A stretch of 64,000 bases of DNA from Nitzschia sp. DOCU1 (GCA_951394045.1 OX595985.1:4836001-4900000); one strand, 5' to 3'; numbered from the stretch's first letter, positions 20,698 to 31,665 are shown. Translations and numbers: made by a program. The notes: generated by a model not told the origin, from the sequence alone.

Positions 20698-22702
20698 GGA
20701 CTTCGTTTTTGCAGATGAACTTGATGGTGTCGGTGCCTTGGACCCTTCCTCCAACTCCCTGTGCAAGTCGTCCGAATTCGTTGGCGGCAGACATGTTCCA
20801 TACATCGCGATACTTCGGATGTCGGATGAGGTCACGGTACTCCAGTTGTTTTCCCGTGTCTGGGTCAAAGATGGGCGCGGCATAAGCTTCCCATGCCAGT
20901 TGTGGGCCCGGTGCCTCGAACATAGTGTGGAGTGGCGTGTCGGGGACCGCCTGTGTGGGGACTTGCACCCTCGGAGGTTGCTGTTCGGTGAGTGCGGCGT
21001 CAGCGGCAGCGGGGGGATGCTTTTTGGGGTCCACGCTCGGAAGTGCGGCCCCGAAGATGGTAGCTAATTCTTTTATAGCTGCAAGTTGTTCATCACCAAT
21101 GTTCAGGTAGGGGGCGGCGGGGTGTGGATTTGCTAGCGCCGATGTTAAATCCCGCGCTGCTCGAATTGCTGCATCCGCTGAGGAAAGGGCCGGCATTGGC
21201 ACGTGCGACGGGGAAAACTCGACAGTGTCACATACGCGTTCGGCGTTTGTCTCGGGAATCCAGATCCGATAGCAACGGTAGTGTTCATGCGCTGGGCCGA
21301 CATACCATCCCCGAAGGCCATGGGTGGCCCAGGTTGAGCGATTGGAGGACTTGACGTGAGCTACCACTTTGGTGCCCGGTGGTGCCAGCGGCGTCTTGTT
21401 GAAATCGAAGGCCCCATTTAGCTGGGCATATGCCGATAGCCGAGGGTTGATCCGCGATGGTCGTAGGAGATTGAGCGTGAGTTGTGCTTGGTCGAGCAGT
21501 TGGTCCCAGAGTTGGAGGGGAAAGTCTCTATCCGTGGAGGCCAGGCTGGCAACGAAATGTTTCTTGAAGGTGCGAATTGCTCGCTCTGTGGCGTTGCGTC
21601 GATGGATGCCAGCTGGTGTGAGCTGGTAGTCGACATGGTTCTGTTTCAGAAAGTTTTTGAGCGCCGAACTGATTTCGTTGTCCAGGCGCTGGATGTGGGG
21701 TCGCAGACCTCGGGCAGTGAGGTGATCATATATTTTCTTGAACGCCTTGAGGATTTCAGCTCCTTGGCGCGTCTTGAGGGGCTCCGTGAGGATTGCGTTG
21801 CTATCGTAGTCGTAGACTATCATAAGGTATTTAGAACCATAGATGGAAGTGACTGGAAAAGCGCCTGTTTGATCCGAAAAGATTAGTCCTGTTGGGGAGG
21901 CGATGTCCGCGATCGTGGTGAAGACACAGTTGGTCCAATCGGTTGTATCTTCCTCAAGGGGATCAGCCTCTAGTGGCTCATCCTCTGTCGGTGGGATGAG
22001 TCGGGGACGTGGCTCAGTCCGAGTGGATCGGAGATTCTTGCGTTGTTGGTCAAGGTGTCCGAGTGCTGTCGCCAAGACTTTGGGCAAGTGCTTGCGCACA
22101 TTGTCAACGCTAAGGCCTGGCCAGGTAGCGAAGAAACCTTTTTGGATGGCCGCAAGAAAAGTCGATTTGACAGGGCTGAACGCAGCGGCATGGAGGTAGG
22201 CCACGGTGTCCGCGATCATAGTAGATTCATATACATTGTTTATGGTTAGGGCGGATGGCATTGCGACGGGTAGTTGGACCTGATACAGGCCATTGGGCAA
22301 TCGTGTGCCTTCTAGAAGTAGTTGATCGTTGAGCCAGATTTGGACGACAGCATGATCGAACGAAACGCGACAGCCGTGATCGCAGAGTACGGGGACGGAT
22401 AGCAACGAGTGGCCGCTGAGGGCGGGGAAAACGTGACTGGTGCGAGCTGCTGGGGGAAGCTGGGGGAGTGGGAGGAGGCCGGTATGCGTGGAACTGATCG
22501 GATTCCCATCAGGAAGCGTGACGATGATGGGATTGGTGGTTGGTTGGAGATTTTCCAAAGGACAATTGAAACGAAGATAATGTCCCGTGGCGGCGCTGTC
22601 TACAAGAATATTTGTGACTTGGTTGGGGAGACGATTGATGGCGCTGGAAAACGACGTACTAGTTGTTAAACTGCAACTAGCTTCAATCGCTGCCCCACCC
22701 CG
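20698..22702 (-). CDS. Copia D pol: protease, integrase, start of RT
   Basis: The frame follows gag in the same phase after one TGA. It encodes the protease motif VDSAATGHY near 22590, an integrase core (DQTGAFPV near 21870, LDNEISSALKNF, and NATERAIRTFKKHF as the Glu-containing segment), a linker, and the start of RT (DTIKFICKNEVPKGK) that is cut off at 20698 by the DIRS-like element. No ATG precedes the protease, which argues that it is translated as a gag-pol fusion. Integrase acidic residues look conserved in position; the first is in the pattern F-x-D-Q-T-G. The RT end is found at 8276-8530 and 497-1660. Confidence 0.85.
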
Positions 22703-23878
22703 TCAGTTGCAACCGGCTTCGCTGCCGCCCATTTTATTGTCTCTGGTGGCGTCCTTTTGGTGGCCTGGTTTGGGAGTGCGGCAGGTGGCGCTCGTGTGGC
22801 CATCGCCGACGAAGGCACCATGGGACCAGCAGTAGGCAGTGGCATGGGGCTTTTTGTTGGAATTGTAGGGACGACGAGGACGCCAATCACCACGCGGTCG
22901 GGGGGCTTGAGTTTTGAGCGTTTGGACTTCCGTTCGTAGGGCGGATAGCTCGTTGGTTAGATCGCGCAACTGGGCAATCATGGTGGTGTTGGCGGCGGTT
23001 AAGTTGGCGACAGTGAGTTTGTCCGCCGCGGCGGCTTCGGAAAGGTGTGTGAGGGCTTCCATCGCATGAGCATACCCGTGGCGGCCACTGGTGGTGTCTT
23101 GGTCGAGGCGAAGCTGGATGGTAGCTTCGATGAAATGTTCCTTGAAGCGCTCCCAAGTGTGTTGGGCGGCTGGAAGTTTGCGCCATTCGCGACACGCCTC
23201 GCCCAATACTCCGGTGGCATGGACCAATACATAGGCGGTATTTAAAACTTGGGCCGGGGAGAAAGGTTGTTGGGCCTCCTGTGCTGTATCTACCGCTTCC
23301 TCGATTTGATTGATCAAAACTTCGAATGGTTGCGTGGGATCCCACGGTTTCTGCATGGTCTCCTGAATCTTTACGATCTCCTGAGGAGGCAGTTGTCCAT
23401 ACGATGTGTAGAGATGGTCGAGAATTTGACGCGGGGACAAGTGGGCGAAGAAAGTGATGGGGCTCCGGAGAGCTCGGACGTAGATGGGGTCAACAGCGTT
23501 GAGGATGACCGTGCGGAGGGCACTCTTGCAGTTAATGTAGGTAGTGTAGGTGCAAACTTCTTCGTCATACTCGGCTCGGATTTCGGCAAGCTCCACATTG
23601 TTGGCTCCGTCAGGAATAAATGGGACAGCATCGGGAACCGGTGGCTCGATGAAGGGCGCCTCGGCCGGCACTAAGAGCTCCCAGGCCTCTGGTTTGAGGA
23701 CCAGGAAGAGGTGGCCATGCTCACCCCCGCCTAGGGAGGTGGCGATTTTCATCGCGTTGGCTTTGAGGTAGTCGGTGAGCTCACGGAGAGCGTAGAATGT
23801 CGGCATTCCTTGGATGCGTGGCCTTGGCTCGGGCCACGTGCTGAAAATGTCAGCTTCAGAGAGAGGACTGGCTCCCAT
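22703..23878 (-). CDS. Copia D gag
   Basis: A 391-residue protein starts at ATG 23878, 87 bases inside the 5' LTR. It has a capsid-like region rich in helices (YEEV, LDHLYTSYGQL, DPTQPFEVLINQIEEA) and a C-terminal zinc knuckle variant, CWSHGAFVGDGHTSATC, followed by a basic tail. It ends with AAC TGA CGG. The downstream frame to protease is open, so the UGA is the only barrier between gag and pol. The capsid pattern is similar to gags of other diatom-type copia elements, as I recall them. Confidence 0.87.
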   Translation of the reverse strand: MGASPLSEADIFSTWPEPRPRIQGMPTFYALRELTDYLKANAMKIATSLGGGEHGHLFLVLKPEAWELLVPAEAPFIEPPVPDAVPFIPDGANNVELAEIRAEYDEEVCTYTTYINCKSALRTVILNAVDPIYVRALRSPITFFAHLSPRQILDHLYTSYGQLPPQEIVKIQETMQKPWDPTQPFEVLINQIEEAVDTAQEAQQPFSPAQVLNTAYVLVHATGVLGEACREWRKLPAAQHTWERFKEHFIEATIQLRLDQDTTSGRHGYAHAMEALTHLSEAAAADKLTVANLTAANTTMIAQLRDLTNELSALRTEVQTLKTQAPRPRGDWRPRRPYNSNKKPHATAYCWSHGAFVGDGHTSATCRTPKPGHQKDATRDNKMGGSEAGCN

Positions 23879-23965
23879 GGTGGACAGCGATCACAGGGGT
23901 GCGGATCGGACTGAGCGATAGCGGCACGACCGACTGCGTCGATGTAGATAGGATTTAGTTTGCTC

Positions 23966-24148
23966 TGATGATACGATAACGGGGAGCAAACTAAATTAAT
24001 GAGGGGTTGCTACTGAGTTGAGTGATGTGTGCATTGGCGGCCGACGGGCGACCGTTGATGACCGTTGGCCGGCTTGCGTGCCCGCCTGCATGGCCGGCCG
24101 GCTCGAGTTGCACTGGATGACGTGAGCAGACCGGAGGGAAGATCAACA
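23966..24148 (-). repeat. 5' LTR of copia D
   Basis: This is the partner of 314-496, followed by TTCGC (24149-24153). Its outer end is 291 bp upstream of the syntaxin start codon. Confidence 0.92.
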
Positions 24149-24153
24149 TTCGC

Positions 24154-24439
24154 GAAACGGAATTTCCAAATCCTCTCTTTTTAATTTTTTTCGTTCGCAG
24201 AAGCGGCGCGCAACAAACTTTCGAACTCAACTGCTGGGCCGTCTTGCATGCGTGTGTTTTGGCTCGAAAGAATCGCGAGTCGTGTGTCGGTGGCCGCCGA
24301 CCGCCGACCATGGCACGAACCACAGAGGACACAAAAAGGCTCGGCTCGGCCGTTCCTACCTGCTGTCGTTTCTGTTTCAACATTATACTCTCCACCACTA
24401 CCAGTTATCTAGTAGCTACTACTCTTGCAATAAAATACA
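24154..24439 (+). promoter_or_regulatory. Upstream region of the syntaxin gene
   Basis: This stretch of 286 bp separates copia D from the syntaxin ATG. It has a T-rich tract at 24177-24190, a pyrimidine-rich CTCTCCACCACTACC segment at 24388-24402 and CAATAAAATACA just before the ATG. No TATA box stands out. Any promoter element further upstream has been moved away by the 23.8-kb insertion. Confidence 0.4.
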
Positions 24440-25668
24440 ATGAATAATCGACTCGGCGATATTCCAAAATGGGCCTTGGAAGATTCCGACGATGATGACA
24501 GTGGCAAGGACGAGTTGCCCCCTTCCAGCAAAGATGTGGAAGCTCCGCAGCAACCCGACTTTATGGAAGACTTTTTTCGTCATGTCGATAGCATCAAAGC
24601 CGACATTGATGCCGTCCAAAAGGCTACTCGGGATATATCCAAAATTAGTGAACAAAGTATGCGAGCGACGACTACCTCGGAAGAACAAAAACTCTCCAAA
24701 AAGTTAAGGCCGCTGATTGATTCGACTAATCAACGCGCCAAGAAATGCAAACATTTGTTAGGGCTACTCAAAGAAGATACGGCTTCGCTCAAGAAGGATG
24801 GCAAAGTAAATGCGTCCGATATACGGTGAGTACGATGTAGTATTGCTGTTTGGAGTTGAGTGAAGATCGAGACGACGGCGATGCTCATCTTTTGTTTCGT
24901 TTCCTTCGTTTTCCTTTCTTTTCTTCTTTCTCCGTCGTCCCTCTCAAAATAGTGTTCGTGAAAACATGGTGAACACATTGACACGTAAATTCATTGATGA
25001 AATGAAGGGGTATCAAAGTGCTCAACAACAATACAAGACAGACCTGAAATCCAAGGTCAAGCGGCAAGTTTTGGTCGTCAAACCCGATGCCACGGACGAA
25101 GAAGTCGATGCCGTCATGAAAAGTGAAGGTGGACGGGATGCCTTGTATAAAGAAAAAATATTGGCGGGTGGCATTAATGATCAAATCAAGTGGGTAAATT
25201 GTTGTATCGATGATAGTGTGATGGATTGATTGATCGATCGATCGAAGGCGTCGATTCCACTCGTCGACTCACTCATTCTATTGTTCGACCGTTTGTTTCT
25301 TTCGCTTTGCTGCGTCTCTCTATCTATCGCTTCTTATTCTACTACAACTACTCCTTACAACTATTTTCAGAACGACATATGCCAAGGTCGCTGGCAAGTA
25401 TCAAGACGTGCTGACTCTCGAGCAATCCGTGGCTGAATTGCATCAGATGTTTTTGGATTTTGCTCTATTGACGGAACAACAAGGTGAATTGTTGGATCAA
25501 ATTGAATTTCAAGTCAAACAAGCTGGTGACTACGTTGAAGAAGCCAATGTCGATGTACATCAAGCGATTGAATATCAAAAGGCCATTCGAAAGAAACAAT
25601 GTTGGATTATATTGATTGTGGTCATTGCGATTATTGTGGTGTTGTTTGCCATTGGAGTATTGCCGTAA
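24440..25668 (+). CDS. Syntaxin, plasma-membrane type Qa-SNARE (three exons)
   Basis: Exons 24440-24825, 24953-25189 and 25371-25668 join to a 306-residue protein. Both introns have GT...AG ends (GTGAGTACG to CAAAATAG, and GTGGGTAA to ATTTTCAG). Residues about 35-160 form the three-helix N-terminal regulatory region. The SNARE motif lies at about 215-270, with the central glutamine in TEQQGELLDQIE (residue about 244). The C-terminus is a 22-residue membrane anchor following KAIRKKQC. Such proteins pair with Qb, Qc and R-SNAREs to drive vesicle fusion. Length and order are standard for syntaxin 1/SYP1-type proteins. It is the best-supported host gene in the window, and no damage is visible. 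Confidence 0.95.
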
Positions 25669-27399
25669 TTCTAGTAGGACATTGTCAAACAACTATTAGT
25701 AGGCTAGTAGCGCGAGGGAATGTAGGATGCTACTAGTAGAGATTAGTATCGATAATATGGACGAGACGACAAGCGGTTCTAGAGAGTAGCTTTGACGAAC
25801 TCGTGGTGTCACGACGAATAGTCCGACAGCTTCCAACGATAGGAAAGGCATACAGTGCCCGTATGTTGAAATCTCTCGAGTCTGTACCTCGTCAGCTGAA
25901 CTCTTGACTAGATTGACCACACTTGCCAATCGTCGTCAATGATGCTGCTCGTGTCCTTTGCAACTTGCCAATGCAAAGGTCTCTACTTTTAGATAGTTTC
26001 TTTCACACACCTCGCTCCTTAGAGTTATGACTACAATACTAAACTCTCTCCATCCATCGCTGCTTCCGACATTATCGCAAACGATCGCTCTTTGCTTTAT
26101 TCAAGTCTTCCAATATGAAGACTTTTCTTATTGCTTGTCTCCATGTAGTTGCTTAGCTAAATTAGCTTCACGTCAAGCTAGTTAGCGTCCGTTCCAAGAT
26201 TCCAGATAGTGAATCTTTCCGTTGCCACTCCAAATGTTTTCTTCCTCTCTAGTAATCCGAAATTGATAGTCGGGGACTCGGAGCGCAGACGACTAAACGG
26301 ACTGTCGACTCGATGGACTCCGATGACGTCGGCACCTCATTTTCCAACACCCGTAATAATAACTCTTCCTGCTTCGACGAACTCGAATTTGTCGACGACT
26401 AGTCCGACAGCAGGTCTTTCTCGTAGGTATGATATTGTACCGTTGGGAATTTACTGTAGCTCGACCTAGCTCACAGCAAACTCTACTTTCACGGTAACAA
26501 ATTCATTCTGCAGCTCGTCCACTATAAAAGTGAGAGTGTTAGCTACTCTATCGGTCCTATTGACCACCTTTGATCTTGGATCTTCTAGTCCCAATCGAAC
26601 TTGCCAAAATCAATCCTCCAAGAATCTTCACGTTCAGCACACCACCAGCACGACTCTCCAAGTACTCGTCATCGTCGTAGGCCACTGCCTCTAGTCTCTT
26701 CGAAACGGAACATTCCAGTCCTTTCCATCTTGTCTCCAATGGTCTTAGACATAGGTGTCGATGCCGGCACCATAGTATTATTGCATGGCATTGTTTCGGC
26801 GGTCTCGGCTCCATGAGGTTGACTCACTCACGGGTTATGAGCAAGGCTATGAGCCGACATCACCGCAGACATCGCTCCCTGTTGGGCTCCACGGGAAAAT
26901 TCAGCATATCCGCGGCGAAGCCGCGTTTCCGCGGAAACGCAGCGGCCGAAGGCCGCGTAGATACGCGCGGCGAAGCCGCGCTTCCGCGAAAACGCTGAGG
27001 CCGCACCCGCGCGAGCGAGGTCGGCACCTCGCGAGTCGGAACGCTCATCGCTAAATTGTCGATGATGCATTGTCGATGATGCGATTATGAAATGGTACCC
27101 CTTCAAGGGTTGTTGACAACATTGCTCTCTTCCTCTCACAGTTATTGATCACATTGTCTCTACCGGTAGCTTTTCATTTCTTGGCCTGGAAACATTGCTG
27201 ACCACTTTGGGATGGAGTTCAGGGAGTGACAACGGCATGTGGTCTCGCCAAGATTGCCGTCTCTAATGACAACAATTCACCTCCTCATGTGGGTCAAGCA
27301 TGAAGTTTGGGAGCCCCGTTTGACTAGAGATTCGGATTTGGTTTTTCTCTACTTTGAGTACTAGTTTTGGGGGACTTGGTGGTGCACCATGTTCATTGG
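25669..27399. other. Gene-poor stretch after syntaxin
   Basis: Only short overlapping frames occur, with no recognised domain. Weak minus-strand frames at 26209-26815 could be exons of a decayed or spliced gene, but no consistent reading was found. GC-rich hairpins at 26895-27000 stand out (separate entry). Confidence 0.5.
26895..27000. repeat. Cluster of GC-rich hairpins
   Basis: Three or four adjacent inverted repeats occur within about 105 bases: CGCGGCGAAGCCGCG, TTTCCGCGGAAA, GCGGCCGAAGGCCGC, and CGCGGCGAAGCCGCG again. The first and last share the same 15-base word. They stand in otherwise average-composition DNA. Confidence 0.85.
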
Positions 27400-28540
27400 A
27401 TTCAACCTGCGGCCGCCCTGAGCTTTCACACTCTCGAAGTACACCAATCAGCAGGGGCAGACGACAACCTAGGGACAGACCTGGAATGCTGCTGAGGAAG
27501 AAACACGCAAATTCATTCAAGGTTCTGCTGGATTGGTCCAAATGGAGACCCAGAATTATCTGGATGCTGCTGAACGAAAGAAAGATGGCGTGCAACCACC
27601 TGCTGGAAGAAGTCAACTGATGAGCGGACTAGAGCATGGAAAGTGAGCAGAGGTTGAAGCACAAAACGCAAAGAATTTGCTAAATTGCATTGGCGGATAA
27701 AGGAAGAAATTGATACCAAAACCACTGAGGCTGCCGGTCATTGTAGGCAAGTGAGATACTGATTTGGGAGGAGAAAGCATAGGTGGTGGAAGAAGAGCAG
27801 AATCATAGAGCTGAAGCCCAACCCCAGACTGAAGAGGGAGCCAAATGCAGGATGGATAAAGCTCCAAAGCAGCATGCAGAGTATTGCTATTGAAGAATTA
27901 AGCATATGGAAGACGGTACCGGTAGGCAGAAAGGGTGCAAGGAAGCCGAATTTAAAGCTCAAGAGTTAGAGCGGCAAAAGCCAGCGCATTTGAAGCAAGG
28001 GCAAGAAGCAGGGATGCGAACAAGAAGAAAGAAAGCCAGAGCAGAAAGAAGAGCAGAACAAGAGGCTCGTGAAGTTGCATGACTTGGAGCAAGAAGGTGC
28101 CAAGCAGCTCTGGATATTGTCAAGAAGATGAAAGTGCCCGAGGCGGTGTGGAAACATAATAAGAAACATGAGCAAGAGGCTGCTGCAAAGCCTAACAAAT
28201 TACTACAATACAGCTACCAGCGAAAACATTGTGGACTAAAGACTTTGAGTTCAATGTCATTTGCCAGAAATCGGGTACAGACGGTGGATCTGAGCAAGGG
28301 TGATCCCCTAATTTTCCAACAGTCGTGTCATGCAGGAAGTATTCCTTCACCCCCTTCAGTGGGCGCCTCGGATGCCTTTTTGGCACTATGAAATGTGTAT
28401 TGCAATGATGCAAAATGCCACATTTCCTAGAGTGAGGTTTTAGTGAGCAGCTGTGGGAGGGTTTGTTTTCTTTTGCGACATCTGGGATGCTCTACCTTTG
28501 TTCGTGCCACAGCTTCATGTATCAAAGCGTGCACTAGTAG
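27400..28540 (+). pseudogene. Decayed Lys/Glu-rich coiled-coil gene
   Basis: All three plus frames in turn give stretches of coiled-coil-like sequence (for example METQNYLDAAERKKDG, LVKLHDLEQEGAKQLW, KVPEAVWKHNKKHEQEAAA) and, near 28330-28540, a hydrophobic aromatic stretch (PFWHYEMCIAMMQNATFP). The pieces are separated by stops and shifts. Composition is purine-rich on the plus strand, as expected for an old coding strand. The product is not recognised. Confidence 0.35.
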
Positions 28541-29235
28541 TATTCTGAAGATAGAAGTGTATCTATTCCAGTAATGTTAGTTCTTAGCTTTAGCTTAGAT
28601 AGTCGATGCCGACAAAGGCAGTCAATACTGCGTGGTTGTAATCATCTGCCCGAAAGCAACAGGCTGACCTCGCTCGATTTGTGGCTGTGCATGCGTGCAT
28701 TCAGCTGGCCGTGCCGGCTTGTTTGCATTTCCGCCTTCATTTCCGCAAGCTTGATTGCGGAAATGCTGAAGTTTATACGGAAAACGGACATTTCCAGGAA
28801 AAACGCACCAGCAGTCTTGTGGCGTGCGAAAGGACGCAAGAGGTTATGGGGTATCGTACGGCAATTCAAAACGTACGTACAGTGTGGTTGTGTTCCGAGG
28901 GATTCTTCTTTCGTTCGACTATTGTTTCAAGGAGGGAGGGAGATATGCCTAATAGTAGATCCAAGAATTTACCGAATGGCATTCTGGCGCATTCGGTGAA
29001 GAGTGAGTTTCCAAGGAATAAGGATTAACGCGATGTGTCAGGGGCCACGGGAAGCGTCATTCATTCGACGGTGTTGGCGCACGCCCTCCGACGTGAGCAG
29101 AGCTCAAGTTGTAATGGATTCAGTAAGTCGCATAGGTCAAGTGTTGTGACGGTTCTTCGCGCACGCTTCACATATTGTTGAATACATAAGCCCAGCCGTT
29201 TCCTTTACTTTGGAGGATCGAAAGGAATCCCCCAA
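28541..29235. other. No gene seen
   Basis: Overlapping frames of up to about 140 codons occur (28574-28999), but without recognised motifs or coding-like composition. I assign nothing here. Confidence 0.5.
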
Positions 29236-29240
29236 AGTTA

Positions 29241-29625
29241 CGACACAAAATTGACACATTATGGCATATAAATGACACAAAATGGCATTTAATTGACATA
29301 AAAATATGTCCAAACGGCATATTCCAACGACATAAAAAACAGCTGCTAATAAGTCATAAGAGCTTTTGACTTAAGCAAATTCGACATAAGACTTAAGTCA
29401 AAAGTGCTTATGACATAAATTTGCGAGCTTATGACTGGAATTTATGTCATTTCGACATAAATACATGGTCTTTTCGCTTAAGTGCTTAAGCACTTTTGAC
29501 ATAAGGCTGTCATAATTTTGCGTGCTTTTGACTTAAGTGATTCTGAAAATTATGTCGTATCGACATAAAATCATGTCGACGACTTAAGTGAAAAGCACAC
29601 AAAATTATGTCAAAATTGTGTCGAA
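29241..29625. repeat. AT-rich inverted-repeat element of GACATAA/GACTTAAG words
   Basis: About 385 bases are almost entirely made of GACATAA, TTATGTC, GACTTAAG and TTTTGAC variants in both orientations. The two ends form an imperfect inverted repeat: CGACACAAAATTGACA at 29240 against the complement of the ATGTCAAAATTGTGTCG end near 29620. This looks like a miniature inverted-repeat or foldback element. No coding capacity was seen. Confidence 0.6.
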
Positions 29626-29870
29626 AATAAGCCACTATATGTAACTCTCGTTCCCCAAAAACAGATTTTTGTAATGCCCCATTTTTGCTCGCTTCGCACT
29701 CGCTGTATGGAAGAAGTCGGCCGTGCTTCGAAATATATGCCTTCTTCGTAGCAGTTCACCAACCACGAGGTCCCAAAACCTTTAAGTTTTGTGTTCGGCC
29801 TGGGAGCTTGTGCCATTGGCGTATTTTTGCGATCTCGGCCTTTTCCCGTGGCCCCTCATTTTTGAAGGAA

Positions 29871-29953
29871 CATAGTCTTAGTAGTCGTAGACGAACGGAG
29901 TCGTCCGCCGGACGGACGACGTACAGAAGGCGAACGGACACGGACACGAACAG
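29871..29953 (+). repeat. Fragment of gypsy G-type LTR
   Basis: About 83 bases match the LTRs of gypsy G (40203-40285 and 53465-53547) at nearly every position, beginning TAGTCTTAGTAGTCGTAG. Sequence on both sides is unrelated, so it is either a relic of another copy or a module shared between repeats. Confidence 0.75.
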
Positions 29954-30071
29954 AATTCCAAGAGGCGGGAATTCAGTAGGGTAATTTACTCTAGGCGCGT
30001 GTGCTTTGCCTCCCCGTACTGAGTGTACGTACCAACTGCGTAGTTGGTACTGGATGGCGAGGGTTTGACCA

Positions 30072-31574
30072 TGGACTTGGACTCAAACCCTGTCGATGCC
30101 AACACTCCGAAGGGCACATCAAACACTACTCTACACGACGATGACGATGACGATGTTACAGTTAATGGTTCAAACGGTGGCGAAATCGAGCTGGAAACGC
30201 GTATGTTCTGTGTCAAATGGGTACTACCCCCATCGGATGGCCCTGAGCGTGCCAAAAGACTGCTATCCAACGCTCTGGCATCCCTTTTAGCTAATTTCTC
30301 GGACAGTGTCAGTGTTATTGACGAAAAACAACGCGAATGGAGTCGGTCGGAGTCGGAGAACTTTGATCTGTGGAAAGAAGATCTCATGAGCAATATTGGT
30401 CTGCAGATGCACCGCATGCCCCCCCCTCCGTGGTCGTCACAATCAAGATCCCCGTTGGACATGTATTACCCAGATGCAAGCCTCCACTTCCATCTCGGAT
30501 TGGAAACGCGACGGTTATTTCAGAACCCATCTTCGCGATAACAAATTGTTCCTGTTTGAACATCCATTTGCTTCGTCCGAGTGGGACGTTGTCGATATCG
30601 GGTTTCTGAAAGGCTTCCACGTAGCTCATTTCCACCACCAAGCCGTTGAATCTTACCTGGATGACTTGCTGGTCGATGCCCCTCTGCTCCAAGTTGTCCC
30701 AAAGAAAGTTGCTGGTACGAATAGGCACTCCGTCGACGCATATGTTGTTCAGTGTCCCCGCCAATACACCCAAGCAGTCGAAAACTGCCTTACCACTGGT
30801 CAGTTCCGACAGCTGGACTACAACCACTTTGTGACAAGAATCCGGCAGGGACCCTTAAGGAACGCGACGGCAAACGCGACGACAATCAACAAATGTGACG
30901 GCGGTTGCCCAACAATGCTGACGATTCTCCACGAACGGACCGGGAGAACCAGCAACAACTACTACTATGCCTCTCTACGCTAGAGGCGCTCGATATACTT
31001 AGCTTTGGGGGGAAAATGGGTGACAATACGTTCACGTAAGTGACTTCTAATATTGTGAGTTATCTACGTCTGCCGCCGACGGCGGTCACTCATCTTCGAG
31101 CATCATTCCTCGTTGTCATGCGCGCATGCGCGCGCGTCGTCCGACCACTCGGAGCGAAAGACTAACTTGACTAACACGCTAATGACGTCGCGCGCGGACC
31201 GTCTGTCCGTCGCTCGTCTATCTTATTTTCTATCACTTTGTACCCTTTCGTTGGAAACGTAAGAAACCGGATATATTTGATGAATGTGTACGCTTTCAGC
31301 AACATGTTTATATTACTACTTGGATTATCAAACTTGAAGGGCTTTGCTGCGACATGATGACTCCCATTCATGGCCGCCTATTGGAACTTCCTGGAGTCAA
31401 ATGGGTGATTCCAGGCCGCAATTTGGCCCCCCATGGCGAATGGATCATGATGGTGGAAAAAAGCCAGGTTGCTATGGCTTTCCAAGAATTGCATTCCCAG
31501 TGGCCCGCCCTCGTCCTCGACATCCCTGATGATGCTCTTTCTGCTGCACCGGCATCTTGGAGCAGCCCACGTAT
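30072..31574 (+). pseudogene. Non-LTR-like element L2, ORF1 first part (frameshifted)
   Basis: A frame from ATG 30072 (Asp-rich start, then MFCVKWVLPPSDGPERAKRL) changes phase near 30420. It continues to about 30983 with KLFLFEHPFASSEWDVVDIGFLKGFHVAHFHH-type sequence (shown here only in part) and resumes at 31300-31574 (LPGVKWVIPGRNLAPHGEW). The last frame crosses the CGTAT duplication of copia E and continues at 40004, then crosses gypsy G to 54081. The protein type recalls large repeated ORFs of diatom genomes of unknown function. I place it as ORF1 of a non-LTR element because an APE-like ORF follows at 54795. Shifts show it is decayed. Confidence 0.55.
31036..31299 (+). other. Intron-like interruption in L2 ORF1
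   Basis: A 264-bp segment begins GTAAGTGAC and ends GCTTTCAG and contains several stops and GC-rich hairpins. L2-like protein sequence lies on both sides. The frames on the two sides do not join directly (off by one), so it could be an intron plus a nearby indel, or a small insertion. Confidence 0.35.
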
Positions 31575-31665
31575 TGTGAGGGAGTAGACTAGTAGGACCA
31601 ATAAGGTCACTCTTAGTGGATACCAGTTACTACGTATACCACAACTAGAGTCCACAGCATCTACA
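31575..31665 (+). repeat. 5' LTR of copia E
   Basis: This 91-bp LTR is identical by eye to 39908-39998. It is followed by GGTTATGAGCAA, the likely primer binding site region by position. Confidence 0.9.

Larger units (their letters stand above)
314..24148 (-). mobile_element. Copia element D, split by nested insertions
   Basis: This Ty1/copia element on the minus strand has 183-bp LTRs at 314-496 and 23966-24148 that begin TG and end CA and differ at about two bases. The 5-bp sequence TTCGC flanks both outer ends (309-313 and 24149-24153), proving the two LTRs belong to one insertion although they are 23.8 kb apart. Its own parts are gag (22703-23878), protease-integrase-start of RT (20698-22702), a middle RT piece (8276-8530) and the RT end plus RNase H (497-1660). 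The gaps are filled by gypsy A (1665-8271) and the DIRS-like element (about 8531-20697). The RNase H and RT carry frameshifts, so this copy is not autonomous. Confidence 0.9.
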
